The notes: generated by a model not told the origin, from the sequence alone. Positions 55,466-63,757 are shown, counted from the first letter of the stretch. The stretch: 64,000 nt of DNA from Bifidobacterium polysaccharolyticum (GCF_016101585.1 NZ_JACFQG010000005.1:84478-148477); one strand, 5' to 3'. Numbers and translations: made by a program.

Positions 55466-56137
55466 TCAGCCTATCTCGATAATCGACGAACAGATTTGCT
55501 TTATTTCTTCATTGTGCGTTGAGATGATGACGGCGGCACCTTGTTGGGCAAGTTCGCACAGTATACGTATTACGACGTTAGCGTTGTCTTGATCTAGCGC
55601 AGAGGTCGGCTCGTCTGCAAGAATGACACTCGGCTGTTTGAGCAGGAGCCTTGCGAGGGCGATTCTTTGTTGTTCCCCGCCCGATAGGGTGTAAATCTTT
55701 TTCTTCTGTGAGCCATTCATCCCGACGATGTCAAGTACGCTGTCGATTCGTTCATCCCGTTCCTTGCGATGCTCGCGCTTCTTCATTTTGAGGGGAATCT
55801 GCAGGTTACGCGATACGTTCCACTGTTCGACAAGACCATAGTTCTGGAATAGGAATCCTATGTTTTCGCGAAGACACACTCGCTGTCCCTTCCTGCTCTT
55901 ATGTAAGTAACCGGAACGGAATGTCCCTTCGTTGTAAGTGACCGATCCTTCATCGAAGTCCTCCAACAAGCCGACGCAGTTGAGCAGGGTCGTCTTGCCT
56001 GCACCGGACGGCCCGCTCACTGCGATTATGGAACCAGGTCCAGCGTCGAAGGACAGTCTCGACCATAACGTGTGTTCTGAGAATCTCTTGGTAAGTCCTT
56101 CGACTTTCAATGTCGGCTGCATGCCTGCGTCTGTCAT
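55466..56137 (-). CDS. ABC ATP-binding protein, bacteriocin-exporter type
   Basis: 223 residues. Walker A GPSGAGKTT, Q-loop FLFQNYGLVEQWNV, signature LSGGEQQRIALARLL, Walker B VILADEPTSALD, H-loop ISTHNEE. The FQNYGLVE-type Q-loop and small size fit the ATPases paired with DUF1430/lactococcin-972-group transport proteins. The ATG at 56137 is chosen (GGAGGG nine bases upstream); an ATG six bases earlier is close to that site. It follows the large permease gene by 25 bases, so they form an operon. Remains of plasmid genes lie on both sides. Confidence 0.85.
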   Translation of the reverse strand: MTDAGMQPTLKVEGLTKRFSEHTLWSRLSFDAGPGSIIAVSGPSGAGKTTLLNCVGLLEDFDEGSVTYNEGTFRSGYLHKSRKGQRVCLRENIGFLFQNYGLVEQWNVSRNLQIPLKMKKREHRKERDERIDSVLDIVGMNGSQKKKIYTLSGGEQQRIALARLLLKQPSVILADEPTSALDQDNANVVIRILCELAQQGAAVIISTHNEEIKQICSSIIEIG

Positions 56138-56162
56138 ATGCATCTCCCTCCGCGCCGCGGAT

Positions 56163-58244
56163 TCACGGGCGTTTGATGTCGTCGGCACGGAACCTTGATT
56201 CGTATGCCGATACGGTAATGGCCATGATGAGGCTGGATCCGGCGAAGAGCAATGTCCCAGCCACCAGATCCGCAACCTTGTTCATCGAGCCGATCATGCC
56301 GACTGCCATGAGGGTCAGCAGTACCCCGGTATTCTGCATGATAAGGAAGCCTCCATGTCTTCTGAAAAACCCGTATCCATGGATGAATTGGACGAAGGAG
56401 AGCCTGCGTCGTCTTGCGCAATACGCGGCCGAGCACACAAGGATGGCCATCATGGCAGCGGCCAGACCGAACGATATGGCTATAATGTCCCCGCGTTGCT
56501 CGTTCCTGGATAATGACAACGTATACGCCACCGAGTCTTTGGCGTTGTCAATACCCTGGAAGTATCCAGAGATTCCATAATGGTCCAGCTTGCTTTGCAA
56601 GAGTTCCGGATCAGAGAACAATACACTATCGCTTGATGTGTATGACAGGTATACCATGGGGCTGATCAACCCTGACGATGGGGATGTGACGGCTACCACT
56701 GGATCTTTCAAAGACAGCTTCTGCTGATCTTCCGCAGGCATGAACTGCGTTCCCGAGAAGAGGGATATGTCTTGGTCCGAACGTGTGCGGACCAAGACGC
56801 CGTGAGGGTTGCAGGAATATGGTTTCTGTTTCTGGGTAACACCCAGTTGGCACTGTGTCTTGAAATATTCGGCATATTTCTTCAACAAGGCTCCGGGGTC
56901 CCCTTTATATGATGAAGGCACCAGGAGTGTGAAAGCTCCGATATCTCTTTCAGACACTCTAACCGGTTTCCCATCAAGTCCGGCAATGGGTTGTTTGTCA
57001 AGATAGTTCGGGCTCACTATCATCGAATCGGATCCGTCCGGTTCGTAAGGATCATCGTAATAATCGGAGCCAAATTTATTATACCCGACCAACATCGCCT
57101 TCCCTCTGCTGTCAAGATCCTCGATCACTTTCATCAGGTGAGGCGCTGCCCGGAGCTCATCCTCCTGTGTGATGTTGATTGACAACCTCAGGACATATTG
57201 ATCCGAGATGCGAGACCACTGTGCCAAGGACCGGCTGGTGCTCTGTACCGCGCTGATCCTATTCAGAGACCCGCTGATGGTGCCAAAGAGAACAGCCACC
57301 ACCATGAACTGGGCAAAACCCGCGATGATGCCATCACGAAGTTCGTTACCCTCTCCGTTCAGAACAGTGGGTATTCGATCGCGGAATGTACTGGCACCAC
57401 CCAAAACCAACGCCAGGAAGACAAGATAGGCCGTCAATACAGCCACGGCGACAAACAGCGCTCGAAGGAGTCGCCAAATCTGGTGGAAGTTATTGATAAG
57501 CCAGAGGAAAGGTAATCCCACCAGGGTAATCGTCATCAATCCCACGGCGAGCGTGGCGAGCAGTGAAACCAGCTCGCCGACGAGTATCCTTCCGCTGGTA
57601 TAACCATGCATCGCCTTGACCGCATGTATCTTCCTGTTCCTGGACAGGGAATACGCGGTGGAAACCACCAATGTGATGGCGATGATGGCGACTCCCGCCC
57701 AAAGGCCACCCCTCCCTAACGCGTATATCATCGCAGCTATCCAGAAGCCTCGTGACCAGAGGCTTTGTGATTCGTCAACCACTATCCGGGAACGTGACAA
57801 AGCCTTGGCGAGCTGTTCCATATGCGACCTATCCGCATTGGTCGCATAGCTTCCGCGCAAGTCCTGGGTGGTAATCTCTTCAAAAGAAACTACTTTCGTT
57901 GACTGGTCACGCGTTGAAAAGGAAGGATAATCGTACCCTCCATTTCGTTGAAAAGACTTTTGGTCACCCACAAAGGCCACGAGAACACGAGACTTCATTG
58001 AATCACGAAATGAAGGTTGGATTTTGAAGACATTAATCCCTAAATTTCTTGATGCTTGAGCAATCGCACGCACAGCATCCGCCTTGGTCGCGGTATCAAC
58101 CCTCTCGACGGTGAAAGAGGTACCGGTACCTGCCGGAAGCTCCTGGTCGATAGTGATAAGCATCTCGAATGTCACCACTATGGTGAGAATCAAGGAAGCC
58201 CAAATCGTCAACCGTTCAATCCAGTGAATTCGCAAATACCTCAC
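56163..58244 (-). CDS. DUF1430-like bacteriocin-associated membrane permease
   Basis: 693 residues. Helix 1 is at the N-terminus (LTIWASLILTIVVTFEMLI), followed by an extracytoplasmic domain (about 35-165), three core helices (about 175-290), a second large extracytoplasmic domain (about 320-560), and three C-terminal helices from IAISFGLAAAMMAIL. The KIHAVKAMHGYTSGRI and LSFVQFIHGYGFFRRHG stretches resemble the LF-KxxGY loops of the bacteriocin-associated integral membrane (DUF1430) family. The start is GTG after GAGGAAG. It probably works with the ATPase as exporter or immunity pump. No intact bacteriocin precursor was found beside it. Confidence 0.75.
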   Translation of the reverse strand: MRYLRIHWIERLTIWASLILTIVVTFEMLITIDQELPAGTGTSFTVERVDTATKADAVRAIAQASRNLGINVFKIQPSFRDSMKSRVLVAFVGDQKSFQRNGGYDYPSFSTRDQSTKVVSFEEITTQDLRGSYATNADRSHMEQLAKALSRSRIVVDESQSLWSRGFWIAAMIYALGRGGLWAGVAIIAITLVVSTAYSLSRNRKIHAVKAMHGYTSGRILVGELVSLLATLAVGLMTITLVGLPFLWLINNFHQIWRLLRALFVAVAVLTAYLVFLALVLGGASTFRDRIPTVLNGEGNELRDGIIAGFAQFMVVAVLFGTISGSLNRISAVQSTSRSLAQWSRISDQYVLRLSINITQEDELRAAPHLMKVIEDLDSRGKAMLVGYNKFGSDYYDDPYEPDGSDSMIVSPNYLDKQPIAGLDGKPVRVSERDIGAFTLLVPSSYKGDPGALLKKYAEYFKTQCQLGVTQKQKPYSCNPHGVLVRTRSDQDISLFSGTQFMPAEDQQKLSLKDPVVAVTSPSSGLISPMVYLSYTSSDSVLFSDPELLQSKLDHYGISGYFQGIDNAKDSVAYTLSLSRNEQRGDIIAISFGLAAAMMAILVCSAAYCARRRRLSFVQFIHGYGFFRRHGGFLIMQNTGVLLTLMAVGMIGSMNKVADLVAGTLLFAGSSLIMAITVSAYESRFRADDIKRP

Positions 58245-58531
58245 CCAAACTTCCTCAAGTCTTCTCCTTTGAAGGCAAATATGATGGCGAAAAACCTTCC
58301 ATCACATGCTATCCTACCCCATAAATACAGCTGATTCATTCCGGCCTCTCACATATAGAGACCGTTCTTATGCCAGTGATACCGGTGTGGAATCCGAACC
58401 GGTACGATGACGCTGGCTACTCCTGGAACAATACCCTTGCCGGAGTTCGAACAACAGATCCAAGACCAGTTTGCTTGGTTACACTCACACCATGAGTATG
58501 GGATGTTTTAGTGGATGTAGTGCGGAATCAT

Positions 58532-59098
58532 CTAGAGAATGTCGCTGGTGATGACACTGGTGGGGATGGTGGCGGTCAGCCAGTTGCGGATCTTATGTCA
58601 GTCGAGCCGGTTGCCCATTCGTCTGATCTGCTCGCTGGCCTGTCTATCGAGTGAGGCCGGGGCCTCGTCGAGGTGTCGTGTGACGTCGTGGGCGCGCGAG
58701 TCGAGCCTGCTGTTCTGCCTGCTCTGCAGACTTAAGAGCTGCTCGTTCACGTGCCGCTGCTAGTCGTACATCTTCCTGAGCTGTGTTTCGTTCCTGCTGG
58801 CCGTTTGCTCCACGCTCTCCTCGAACGCCTTGTAGCCAAAGATGATGACCTTCCTTGAGGCTTCGCTCTGCCTGTTGCCTGAGTCCTCTAATTGCTGCAA
58901 GCTGGTCAACAGCATCTGGTTGGCCTGTTCCGTCGTGGAGGTTATCGCCTCCAACTGCTCCTTGCGGTTCACCTGGCTGCTAGTGGCGAGATGCATTTGC
59001 GTGCCCTGGTAGTTCCCGAGCTCCTCGAGTACATGCCTCGTCTCGCGCAGTTGCGCGCTCAGGTCCTCCTCGTTGCTCTGGTTTGGGTTCTCGTCCAT
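58532..59098 (-). pseudogene. Mobilisation protein (MobB-like) with in-frame stop codons
   Basis: From an ATG with GAGGAG upstream, 112 codons of helical, Gln/Glu-rich coiled-coil run to a TAG at 58760-58762. The same frame then continues with the same character (QRHVNEQLLSLQSRQ; SLDRQASEQIRRMGNRLD) to a TGA at 58598-58600. It resumes with HKIRNWLTATIPTSVITSDIL, which looks like the start of a membrane helix, and ends at TAG 58532-58534. A coiled coil followed by a C-terminal membrane segment fits small plasmid mobilisation proteins. The 112-codon product could still be made. The family name is inferred from layout and the overlapping relaxase-like tail. Confidence 0.55.
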
Positions 59099-59201
59099 GT
59101 CTCCTCGTTTCGTCCAGCAGCGATTGCAGTTCTCCGGCCACGCTCTTAATCTGTTCGCGCAGCTTCTCGATGGGCGTCTCCCCAATGCCCGTGAAGCGAA
59201 G
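58980..59201 (-). pseudogene. C-terminal tail of a relaxase-like (MobA) gene, truncated
   Basis: This frame overlaps the start of the MobB-like frame by about 119 bases. It is open from 59201 (preceded by TAA) to a TAG at 58980 and encodes GIGETPIEKLREQIKSVAGE then LQSLLDETRR, a charged helix typical of relaxase C-termini. MobA genes often end inside the next mob gene in another frame, which fits. The catalytic part is absent. Confidence 0.4.
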
Positions 59202-59748
59202 TTATCCACGGTCAAAATCAAAAAATTCAAGTTTTCTAGTATAGGTATATAGGTATATAGGTATATAGGGGATCTCTGATTAGATTTAATGCGCGTGGGG
59301 CTAAGAGGGTTTGCTGCATTCAAAGTCCCTCAAATTACATTCAAGGTCCATCTCTTGAATTTGGTCTGATTGTGGCTTATCTGGACGTGGTTGCTGTCTG
59401 CGCTGGTTGGTGCACTTGGGATGTGTTGATGATGGTGGTTTCGTGATTGCTGGTGGGTCTGATGCTTGGGTGGTTACGTTTGGTGGGCTGTGATTGCTGG
59501 TGTTTTATGGATGTGGTGAGCTGGTTTCGGGCCCTTTCTGGGATAGCGGTGGAATGCTCGTTTCGGACTGCGGCGGTTCTTCCGGTGCGCACGCCCGGCT
59601 CTGTCCTTTCCTGCCGGCTCCGGCAGGCTTGTACCGCGTGCATGGAGGTGGAGAATCTGTCCACCAAGATGGCTCAGGACCGGCTGGCCGTCCTGGGCAT
59701 GCCCTGCGGGATCAGCTACGCGCAGCCGACCGCATGACCGCATGAACG
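59202..59748. other. Non-coding, strand-skewed stretch (possible plasmid origin remnant)
   Basis: About 550 bases without a gene I can support. The left part is A+T-rich and contains the tandem 8-bp repeats. About 59385-59560 is strongly G/T-rich on the + strand. A short frame ending at 59737 (MEVENLSTKMAQDRLAVLG) has coding-like composition but no recognised family or start. Confidence 0.5.
59240..59270. repeat. Tandem 8-bp repeat TATAGGTA
   Basis: Three full direct copies of TATAGGTA plus a partial fourth (TATAGG) run without interruption. They may be iterons of a lost plasmid origin or a simple slippage-prone repeat. Confidence 0.85.
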
Positions 59749-59794
59749 AAGGGCGCCCCCGGAACCGTCATTCATTGGTTCCGGGGGCGCCCTT
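59749..59794. terminator. Perfect stem-loop after the ribbon-helix-helix gene
   Basis: AAGGGCGCCCCCGGAACC and its exact complement (18-bp arms) enclose a 10-base loop, 20 bases beyond the stop of the - strand RHH gene. The - strand continues with CGTTCATGC, so there is no long U-run beyond the terminal TT. Confidence 0.75.
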
Positions 59795-59814
59795 GCGTCC
59801 TGGTGCGGCGGCCG

Positions 59815-60177
59815 TCAGGCGGTTGTCGGCTGCTTGTCCGTGTCCTGGACGTACCGGGCGACGGCCTTGCGGATGATGGCCGACTTGGGTATGCCCTCCT
59901 TCTTGGCCAGTCGGCTGGCCTTGTCGTCTAGGTCCTCGGGCACCCTGACCCTCCAGGTGCGTCGAGCGGTCCATGCCTCGGCCCGCTGCTTCTCCAGTTT
60001 GTCCAGCCTGGCCATGCTCTGGGCCATGAGCGATGCGGCCTGCTCGTCGGTCAGCAGCGGGGCGCCGGGGTCCCGCCGGACGGCGGCCTCCGTGTGGTGG
60101 ATCAGCTCCCCCCGGTCGGCTGCGCGGATCATCGCATCGATGTCCTCCTGGTTCTCGGATGTGACTTGCTTGGCCAT
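59815..60177 (-). CDS. Ribbon-helix-helix (CopG/Arc-type) DNA-binding protein
   Basis: 120 residues. The C-terminal half reads WRVRVPEDLDDKASRLAKKEGIPKSAIIRKAVARYV, the strand-helix-helix pattern of RHH proteins. The N-terminal half is acidic and helical, as in antitoxins and plasmid copy-control or relaxosome accessory proteins. GAAAGGAG precedes the ATG. No intact toxin is adjacent: the 180 bases up to the resolvase hold only a short frame ending at about 60228 with no start. Its place beside a resolvase and mob remnants suggests a plasmid origin. Confidence 0.75.
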   Translation of the reverse strand: MAKQVTSENQEDIDAMIRAADRGELIHHTEAAVRRDPGAPLLTDEQAASLMAQSMARLDKLEKQRAEAWTARRTWRVRVPEDLDDKASRLAKKEGIPKSAIIRKAVARYVQDTDKQPTTA

Positions 60178-60359
60178 TTTGCGCTCCTTTCCTCTCCTGC
60201 TCGCCTGTCCCTCTCCGCCCTCACCGGGTGGCCTGAGGGCGTGGAAGGTTTCGCTCCAGCGCCACGTACACCTCGATGTAATCCTCGCGCAGGGCGCCGA
60301 GATGCCTCGGGCCGATGATAGCGAGGCCGGGCAGACGCTTTAAACCGGCGCGACTTTTT

Positions 60360-60941
60360 TCACAGGCTTGCCTGGTGCTGTTCCTTCTTCCCTGCCCGTC
60401 CGATCGCCTTGTAGATGGTGCTTCGGCTGACGTTGAACCTGGCGGCTATCTCCTTGACGGTCACGGTCCTGGAGTCGTACAGCTGGCGCACCATGGCGAC
60501 GTCCTTGTCGGAGAGCTTGTAGGGGCGGCCGCCTTTCCTGCCGCGCGCCCTGGCCGCCGTCAGGCCGGCCATGGTGCGTTCCCGGATCAGGTCCCGCTCG
60601 AACTGCGCCAAGGCGGAGAAGATGTTGAAGACCAGCACCCCTCCAGGCGTGCTGGTGTCCATGTTCTCGGTCAGGCTGCGGAACCCCACCCCCTGCTTAT
60701 GGAACCGGTCCATCAGATCGACCAGGTTCTGCACGCTGCGGCCCAGCCTGTCCAGCTTCCACACCACCACCGTGTCGCCCTCGTGCAGCGCCTCCAGCAT
60801 CCGGTCCTGCTGGGGGCGGCTGGCCTTGGCCCCGGAGGAATGATCGACATAGATCCTCCCGCAACCCGCCTTCTTCAGCGCGTCGGTCTGCAGCTCCTCG
60901 TTCTGCTCAAGCGTGCTCACCCTCGCATAGCCGATCAGCAT
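60360..60941 (-). CDS. Serine recombinase/resolvase (Hin/TnpR type)
   Basis: 193 residues. Catalytic Ser9 in GYARVSTLEQN, the conserved VWKLDRLGRSVQNL, the LTENMDTSTPGG loop, the long E-helix with FERDLIRERTMAGL, and a C-terminal HTH (VKEIAARFNVSRSTIYKAI). It resolves plasmid or transposon multimers or inverts DNA. The start overlaps the stop of the upstream membrane-protein gene by seven bases. No transposase lies next to it, so a plasmid resolvase is more likely than a Tn3 element. Confidence 0.93.
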   Translation of the reverse strand: MLIGYARVSTLEQNEELQTDALKKAGCGRIYVDHSSGAKASRPQQDRMLEALHEGDTVVVWKLDRLGRSVQNLVDLMDRFHKQGVGFRSLTENMDTSTPGGVLVFNIFSALAQFERDLIRERTMAGLTAARARGRKGGRPYKLSDKDVAMVRQLYDSRTVTVKEIAARFNVSRSTIYKAIGRAGKKEQHQASL

Positions 60942-61780
60942 GCACCCTCCCCTCGGCCGGCCGACGGCGACGATGCCTTCGGCTGCCGCGCATGCGCCCT
61001 CCTCGGAAACGGACGGTGATAGGCCGGACGGGCATGGATCGAACGGTTATAGACCGCCATATAGGTCTTCTTGTACGGGCCTTCCCTGGGAACGATGCGC
61101 TCGTTGATGATTTGCACCAGATAGTTGACCGCCAGCATAGAAGCAGCCACAGAGAAGACCAGCGAAAGATCCGCCTCACCGAAGAAACCCTCGTTCCACA
61201 AATTGAAGAACAGCAGGAAGATCAAGCCTATGACGGGATAAGGCGTGGTGCGGACCCACCATCTGCTCGGCCGCCCTCGCTCCAGACCGCGAAAAACGTC
61301 GTGGATATAGAGAGATAATGCCGTGATTTCAACCAGGGAAAGAAGCAAGAGACAAACGTATGGACTTGTCGTCACCTTATTCGCAGAAATAAGATTAGGG
61401 AAAAGTTGAAAAAAGGAAACAATCATACATAGGACGTAAGCACCGTGAACAAGCATATAAACTACCAGCTTGCCTGTAAACCGAGCACGCGGAAAGGTTG
61501 AGCGCACGCACACACTAATGCAAAAATATATCGGGCCGAAACAGAAAACCAAAACTGCAAATAAAGACCACAGGCCAAAATGGGCCGAATCAACATTTCC
61601 GACGGACATTCGCCACACATGGCCAAAACTGACCAGGGCCACGACCGTTGACGCCAGCATCACGAACAATCCCCAGAGCATGCGTGGTAGAGATACTCGC
61701 ATTCCCCTACTAAACGAATTTATAGGATCTGTGATTCGCTTAAGCACACGCACATACTTGCTTCGTTGCTTCATGTTCAC
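60935..61780 (-). CDS. Hypothetical polytopic membrane protein with chimeric C-terminus
   Basis: 281 residues, not recognised. About six membrane helices fill residues 30-230 and the DNA for them is A+T-rich. The last ~35 residues (HARPAYHRPFPRRAHARQPK...) are Arg/Pro-rich, low in hydrophobics, and encoded by very G+C-rich DNA like the resolvase. The composition switch near 61050 suggests that an insertion replaced the original end of the gene. It may be a truncated pseudogene still open by chance. Confidence 0.55.
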   Translation of the reverse strand: MNMKQRSKYVRVLKRITDPINSFSRGMRVSLPRMLWGLFVMLASTVVALVSFGHVWRMSVGNVDSAHFGLWSLFAVLVFCFGPIYFCISVCVRSTFPRARFTGKLVVYMLVHGAYVLCMIVSFFQLFPNLISANKVTTSPYVCLLLLSLVEITALSLYIHDVFRGLERGRPSRWWVRTTPYPVIGLIFLLFFNLWNEGFFGEADLSLVFSVAASMLAVNYLVQIINERIVPREGPYKKTYMAVYNRSIHARPAYHRPFPRRAHARQPKASSPSAGRGEGAC

Positions 61781-62524
61781 ACCCTACCCTCAAATCGGTT
61801 TACTGTCCCAATACGATTATAGTACATAGTTTAAAAGACAAGTAAACCGACAAATAGGCAACATTGGTTCTTCGGATATGTAGGACAAGCCGACTGCATA
61901 TAAAACGGTCGTTTTTCCGCTGGCGAGAGGCGCCGGTGCTTTCCCCGATGAATTTGGACTCGTGATCATGTCTTTCAGGCGAGTTTGAGCTCGGCTATTA
62001 TACGTTTAATCTACTTGGTGACTATCAGAGATTTAGATTCTATATTGGAAGCGTCGGAGCTCTGTTGGGACAAGGCGTTTCAGGCTTAGGCTCTACTAAA
62101 AGTATGCTATCGGGGATGAAAAGGCTCCGCTGGGATGTATGGCTGGAAGCCAGCGGGGTACCCACTGATCATTGTGGCGCGGCCATGGGTGTTTTGGAGC
62201 AAAGAATCGACTCTGCCGGTGCTGATAAGGGCATGTCCAGGGCATCATACTTTGCTCGGGCGGGAAGACTTTGGCTTCCGGAGTCGATTTGCTGTCCTTC
62301 TTCTGGGGCAGAGGTTCGCTTTCTGATGCAGAGTATCCGCGTGATAGGAGTGCCGGGGTTCCAAAACGACGCTGACAGGGGACCGGTACAAGTGGAGTTT
62401 GTCTGTAGTGAGACGGAAGACGGCTCAAGGATTGCCATAGTGGGCCCTGCAGGTTCTTGCAGGGCCCATCAGAAACCTGCAGATCGCAGATCTGTTCCAG
62501 TAATTGCGCGGAGCGGTTGGGGAA
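61781..62524. other. Intergenic region with unassigned coding-like stretch
   Basis: About 740 bases with no gene I can support. A + strand frame opens after a TGA near 61962 and runs to 62562 with protein-like composition at first (GEFELGYYTFNLLGDYQRF; YIGSVGALLGQGVSGLGSTK). It has no start codon with a ribosome site before TTG 62065 or ATG 62104 and overlaps the sirtuin end. It may be a gene fragment. Confidence 0.5.
62441..62468. repeat. Perfect hairpin downstream of the sirtuin gene
   Basis: TGGGCCCTGCA and TGCAGGGCCCA enclose six bases. It lies about 57 bases after the sirtuin stop on its transcript. It lacks a U-tract, so it is only a possible terminator. Confidence 0.6.
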
Positions 62525-63280
62525 TCATCCCTGTCCGGCGATGGTTTTGTCGACGAGTTTAGGCAGTGCTTCTTCGATAGGTTCGTGGATGAGTCGGGTT
62601 GCCAGGGAATCGTATTGGGTCGAGCCCATGTTCATGATGGTGATTGGCACGCCCGCCTGGGCTGCCACCGGCACCAGCGAAGCAGCTGGATACACTTCCA
62701 AGGTGGAGCCAATCACCCAGAACTGATCGGCCTGGCTGGCCAGCCTCATGCTCTTCTCCATGGCTCCTTCGGGCAGGGCTTGACCGAAGTAGACCACATC
62801 AGTCTTGATGATGCCGTTGCATGGCATGTTGCCTTGGTAGGGCATGGGCTTGTGGCAGTGTGGATCGGGTTCCTGATCAAGCTTGGCCATGATGTCGGCC
62901 GTCCGATATGCCTGACCGCACTTCATGCAATGGGAGCTGCCGATGGTCCCGTGAAGGTTGACGATGACATCCTCGGAGTTGCCGGCTTTCTCGTGGAGGG
63001 CATCGAAGTTCTGCGTAGCCAGCAGGTTCAGCATGCCTGCCTGCTCCAGCCTGGCCAGTGCCTTGTGCGCTACTCCGGGCTGGGCCTTCCAGACTGGTGA
63101 CTCCTTCTGCCACCGCCATGAATACTCCCGCTGCTTCCGGTCACTCATGAACAGGTCCAAGTCATAAACGTTCATCTGATCGGGATGCTTGGTCCAAACC
63201 CCGTCAGGCCCGCGAAAATCCGGTATGCCGGCGGAAGTCGAGATTCCCGCCCCGGTCAGTACTGCAATTGTTGTGCTCAT
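62525..63280 (-). CDS. Sir2-family NAD-dependent protein deacylase
   Basis: 251 residues. NAD-binding GAGISTSAGIPDFRG at residues 10-24, TQNFDALHEKAG with Phe in place of the usual Ile, the catalytic His in NLHGTIG, zinc Cys pairs CMKC and, after an insertion, two further Cys around HCHKPMPYQGNMPCNG, VYFGQALP, and GSTLEVYPAASLV. It removes acyl groups from lysines using NAD+. The extra ~10 residues between zinc ligands resemble a subgroup seen in several Gram-positives. The gene is a single unit upstream of, and divergent from, the rRNA operon. Confidence 0.93.
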   Translation of the reverse strand: MSTTIAVLTGAGISTSAGIPDFRGPDGVWTKHPDQMNVYDLDLFMSDRKQREYSWRWQKESPVWKAQPGVAHKALARLEQAGMLNLLATQNFDALHEKAGNSEDVIVNLHGTIGSSHCMKCGQAYRTADIMAKLDQEPDPHCHKPMPYQGNMPCNGIIKTDVVYFGQALPEGAMEKSMRLASQADQFWVIGSTLEVYPAASLVPVAAQAGVPITIMNMGSTQYDSLATRLIHEPIEEALPKLVDKTIAGQG

Positions 63281-63646
63281 ACACCCGTCTTACCATCCGT
63301 CAATAGAATCCATGACTCGCAGACCAACATAGTGCGCGAACATACATCTATATCAACATTCGTATTCGAGGGCTGTGGATGACTGGCGGTCGAGAACGGA
63401 AGGTTAACTCCACATTGGATACAGCCGACTATGACCAGAGTTCAAAAGGACTATGAAGGGACTAATCCGACACGCCTATGGAGCTGGGGTCTGACGTAAC
63501 TTTGTGAATAAAATGTGTGCATGAAGCCGTGGCAGTGCGCTGATGTCCAATCTTCGCGATGTCTAAAGTTAAAAAGGGACATGCAACGACACGCCGTTTG
63601 AGGGCTTGTTATTGCTGGTTTTGAGGGTCTTTTCGGAGGGGCCGGG

Positions 63647-63674
63647 TTGCGTTTTTGCTGGCTCGTGGTAAGTT
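63647..63674 (+). promoter_or_regulatory. Probable rRNA operon promoter
   Basis: TTGCGT and TAAGTT are spaced by 16 bases and lie about 250 bases upstream of the 16S gene, a normal leader length. The rest of 63281-63640 holds no gene; additional promoters may exist there but were not resolved. Confidence 0.45.
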
Positions 63675-63742
63675 TATCTCTTGCTGCTCAACACGGCGGT
63701 TCTTCTTCCGGGAGGAAGATGAACGCTTGTTGGTGTGGTGGT

Positions 63743-63757
63743 GGTTTGAGAACTCAA
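63743..63757 (+). promoter_or_regulatory. rRNA leader motif (TTTGAGAACTCAA)
   Basis: GGTTTGAGAACTCAA followed by GAGCGTGTTTGTG matches the conserved leader element upstream of 16S genes in high-G+C Gram-positives, associated with antitermination and processing. Confidence 0.75.

Noticed and set aside
58381..58440. Possible tRNA or tmRNA T-arm on the - strand (CCGGT hairpin with TTCGGATTCC)
   Set aside because: No acceptor stem, D-arm or anticodon arm can be drawn around it.
58371..58493. 41-codon + strand frame beginning MPVIPVWNPNRYDD, considered as a bacteriocin precursor
   Set aside because: No ribosome site, no signal peptide, no leader or lactococcin-972 features, and on the opposite strand to the exporter.
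59240..59270. CRISPR-like repeat
   Set aside because: Units are only 8 bp and directly abut, with no spacers.
59447..59737. 96-codon + strand frame upstream of the 59749 stem-loop
   Set aside because: The first two thirds are the translation of G/T-skewed DNA; only the last ~30 codons look protein-like and no family is recognised.
62441..62468. Rho-independent terminator of the sirtuin gene
   Set aside because: Strong hairpin but no U-tract on either strand; kept only as a structural repeat.
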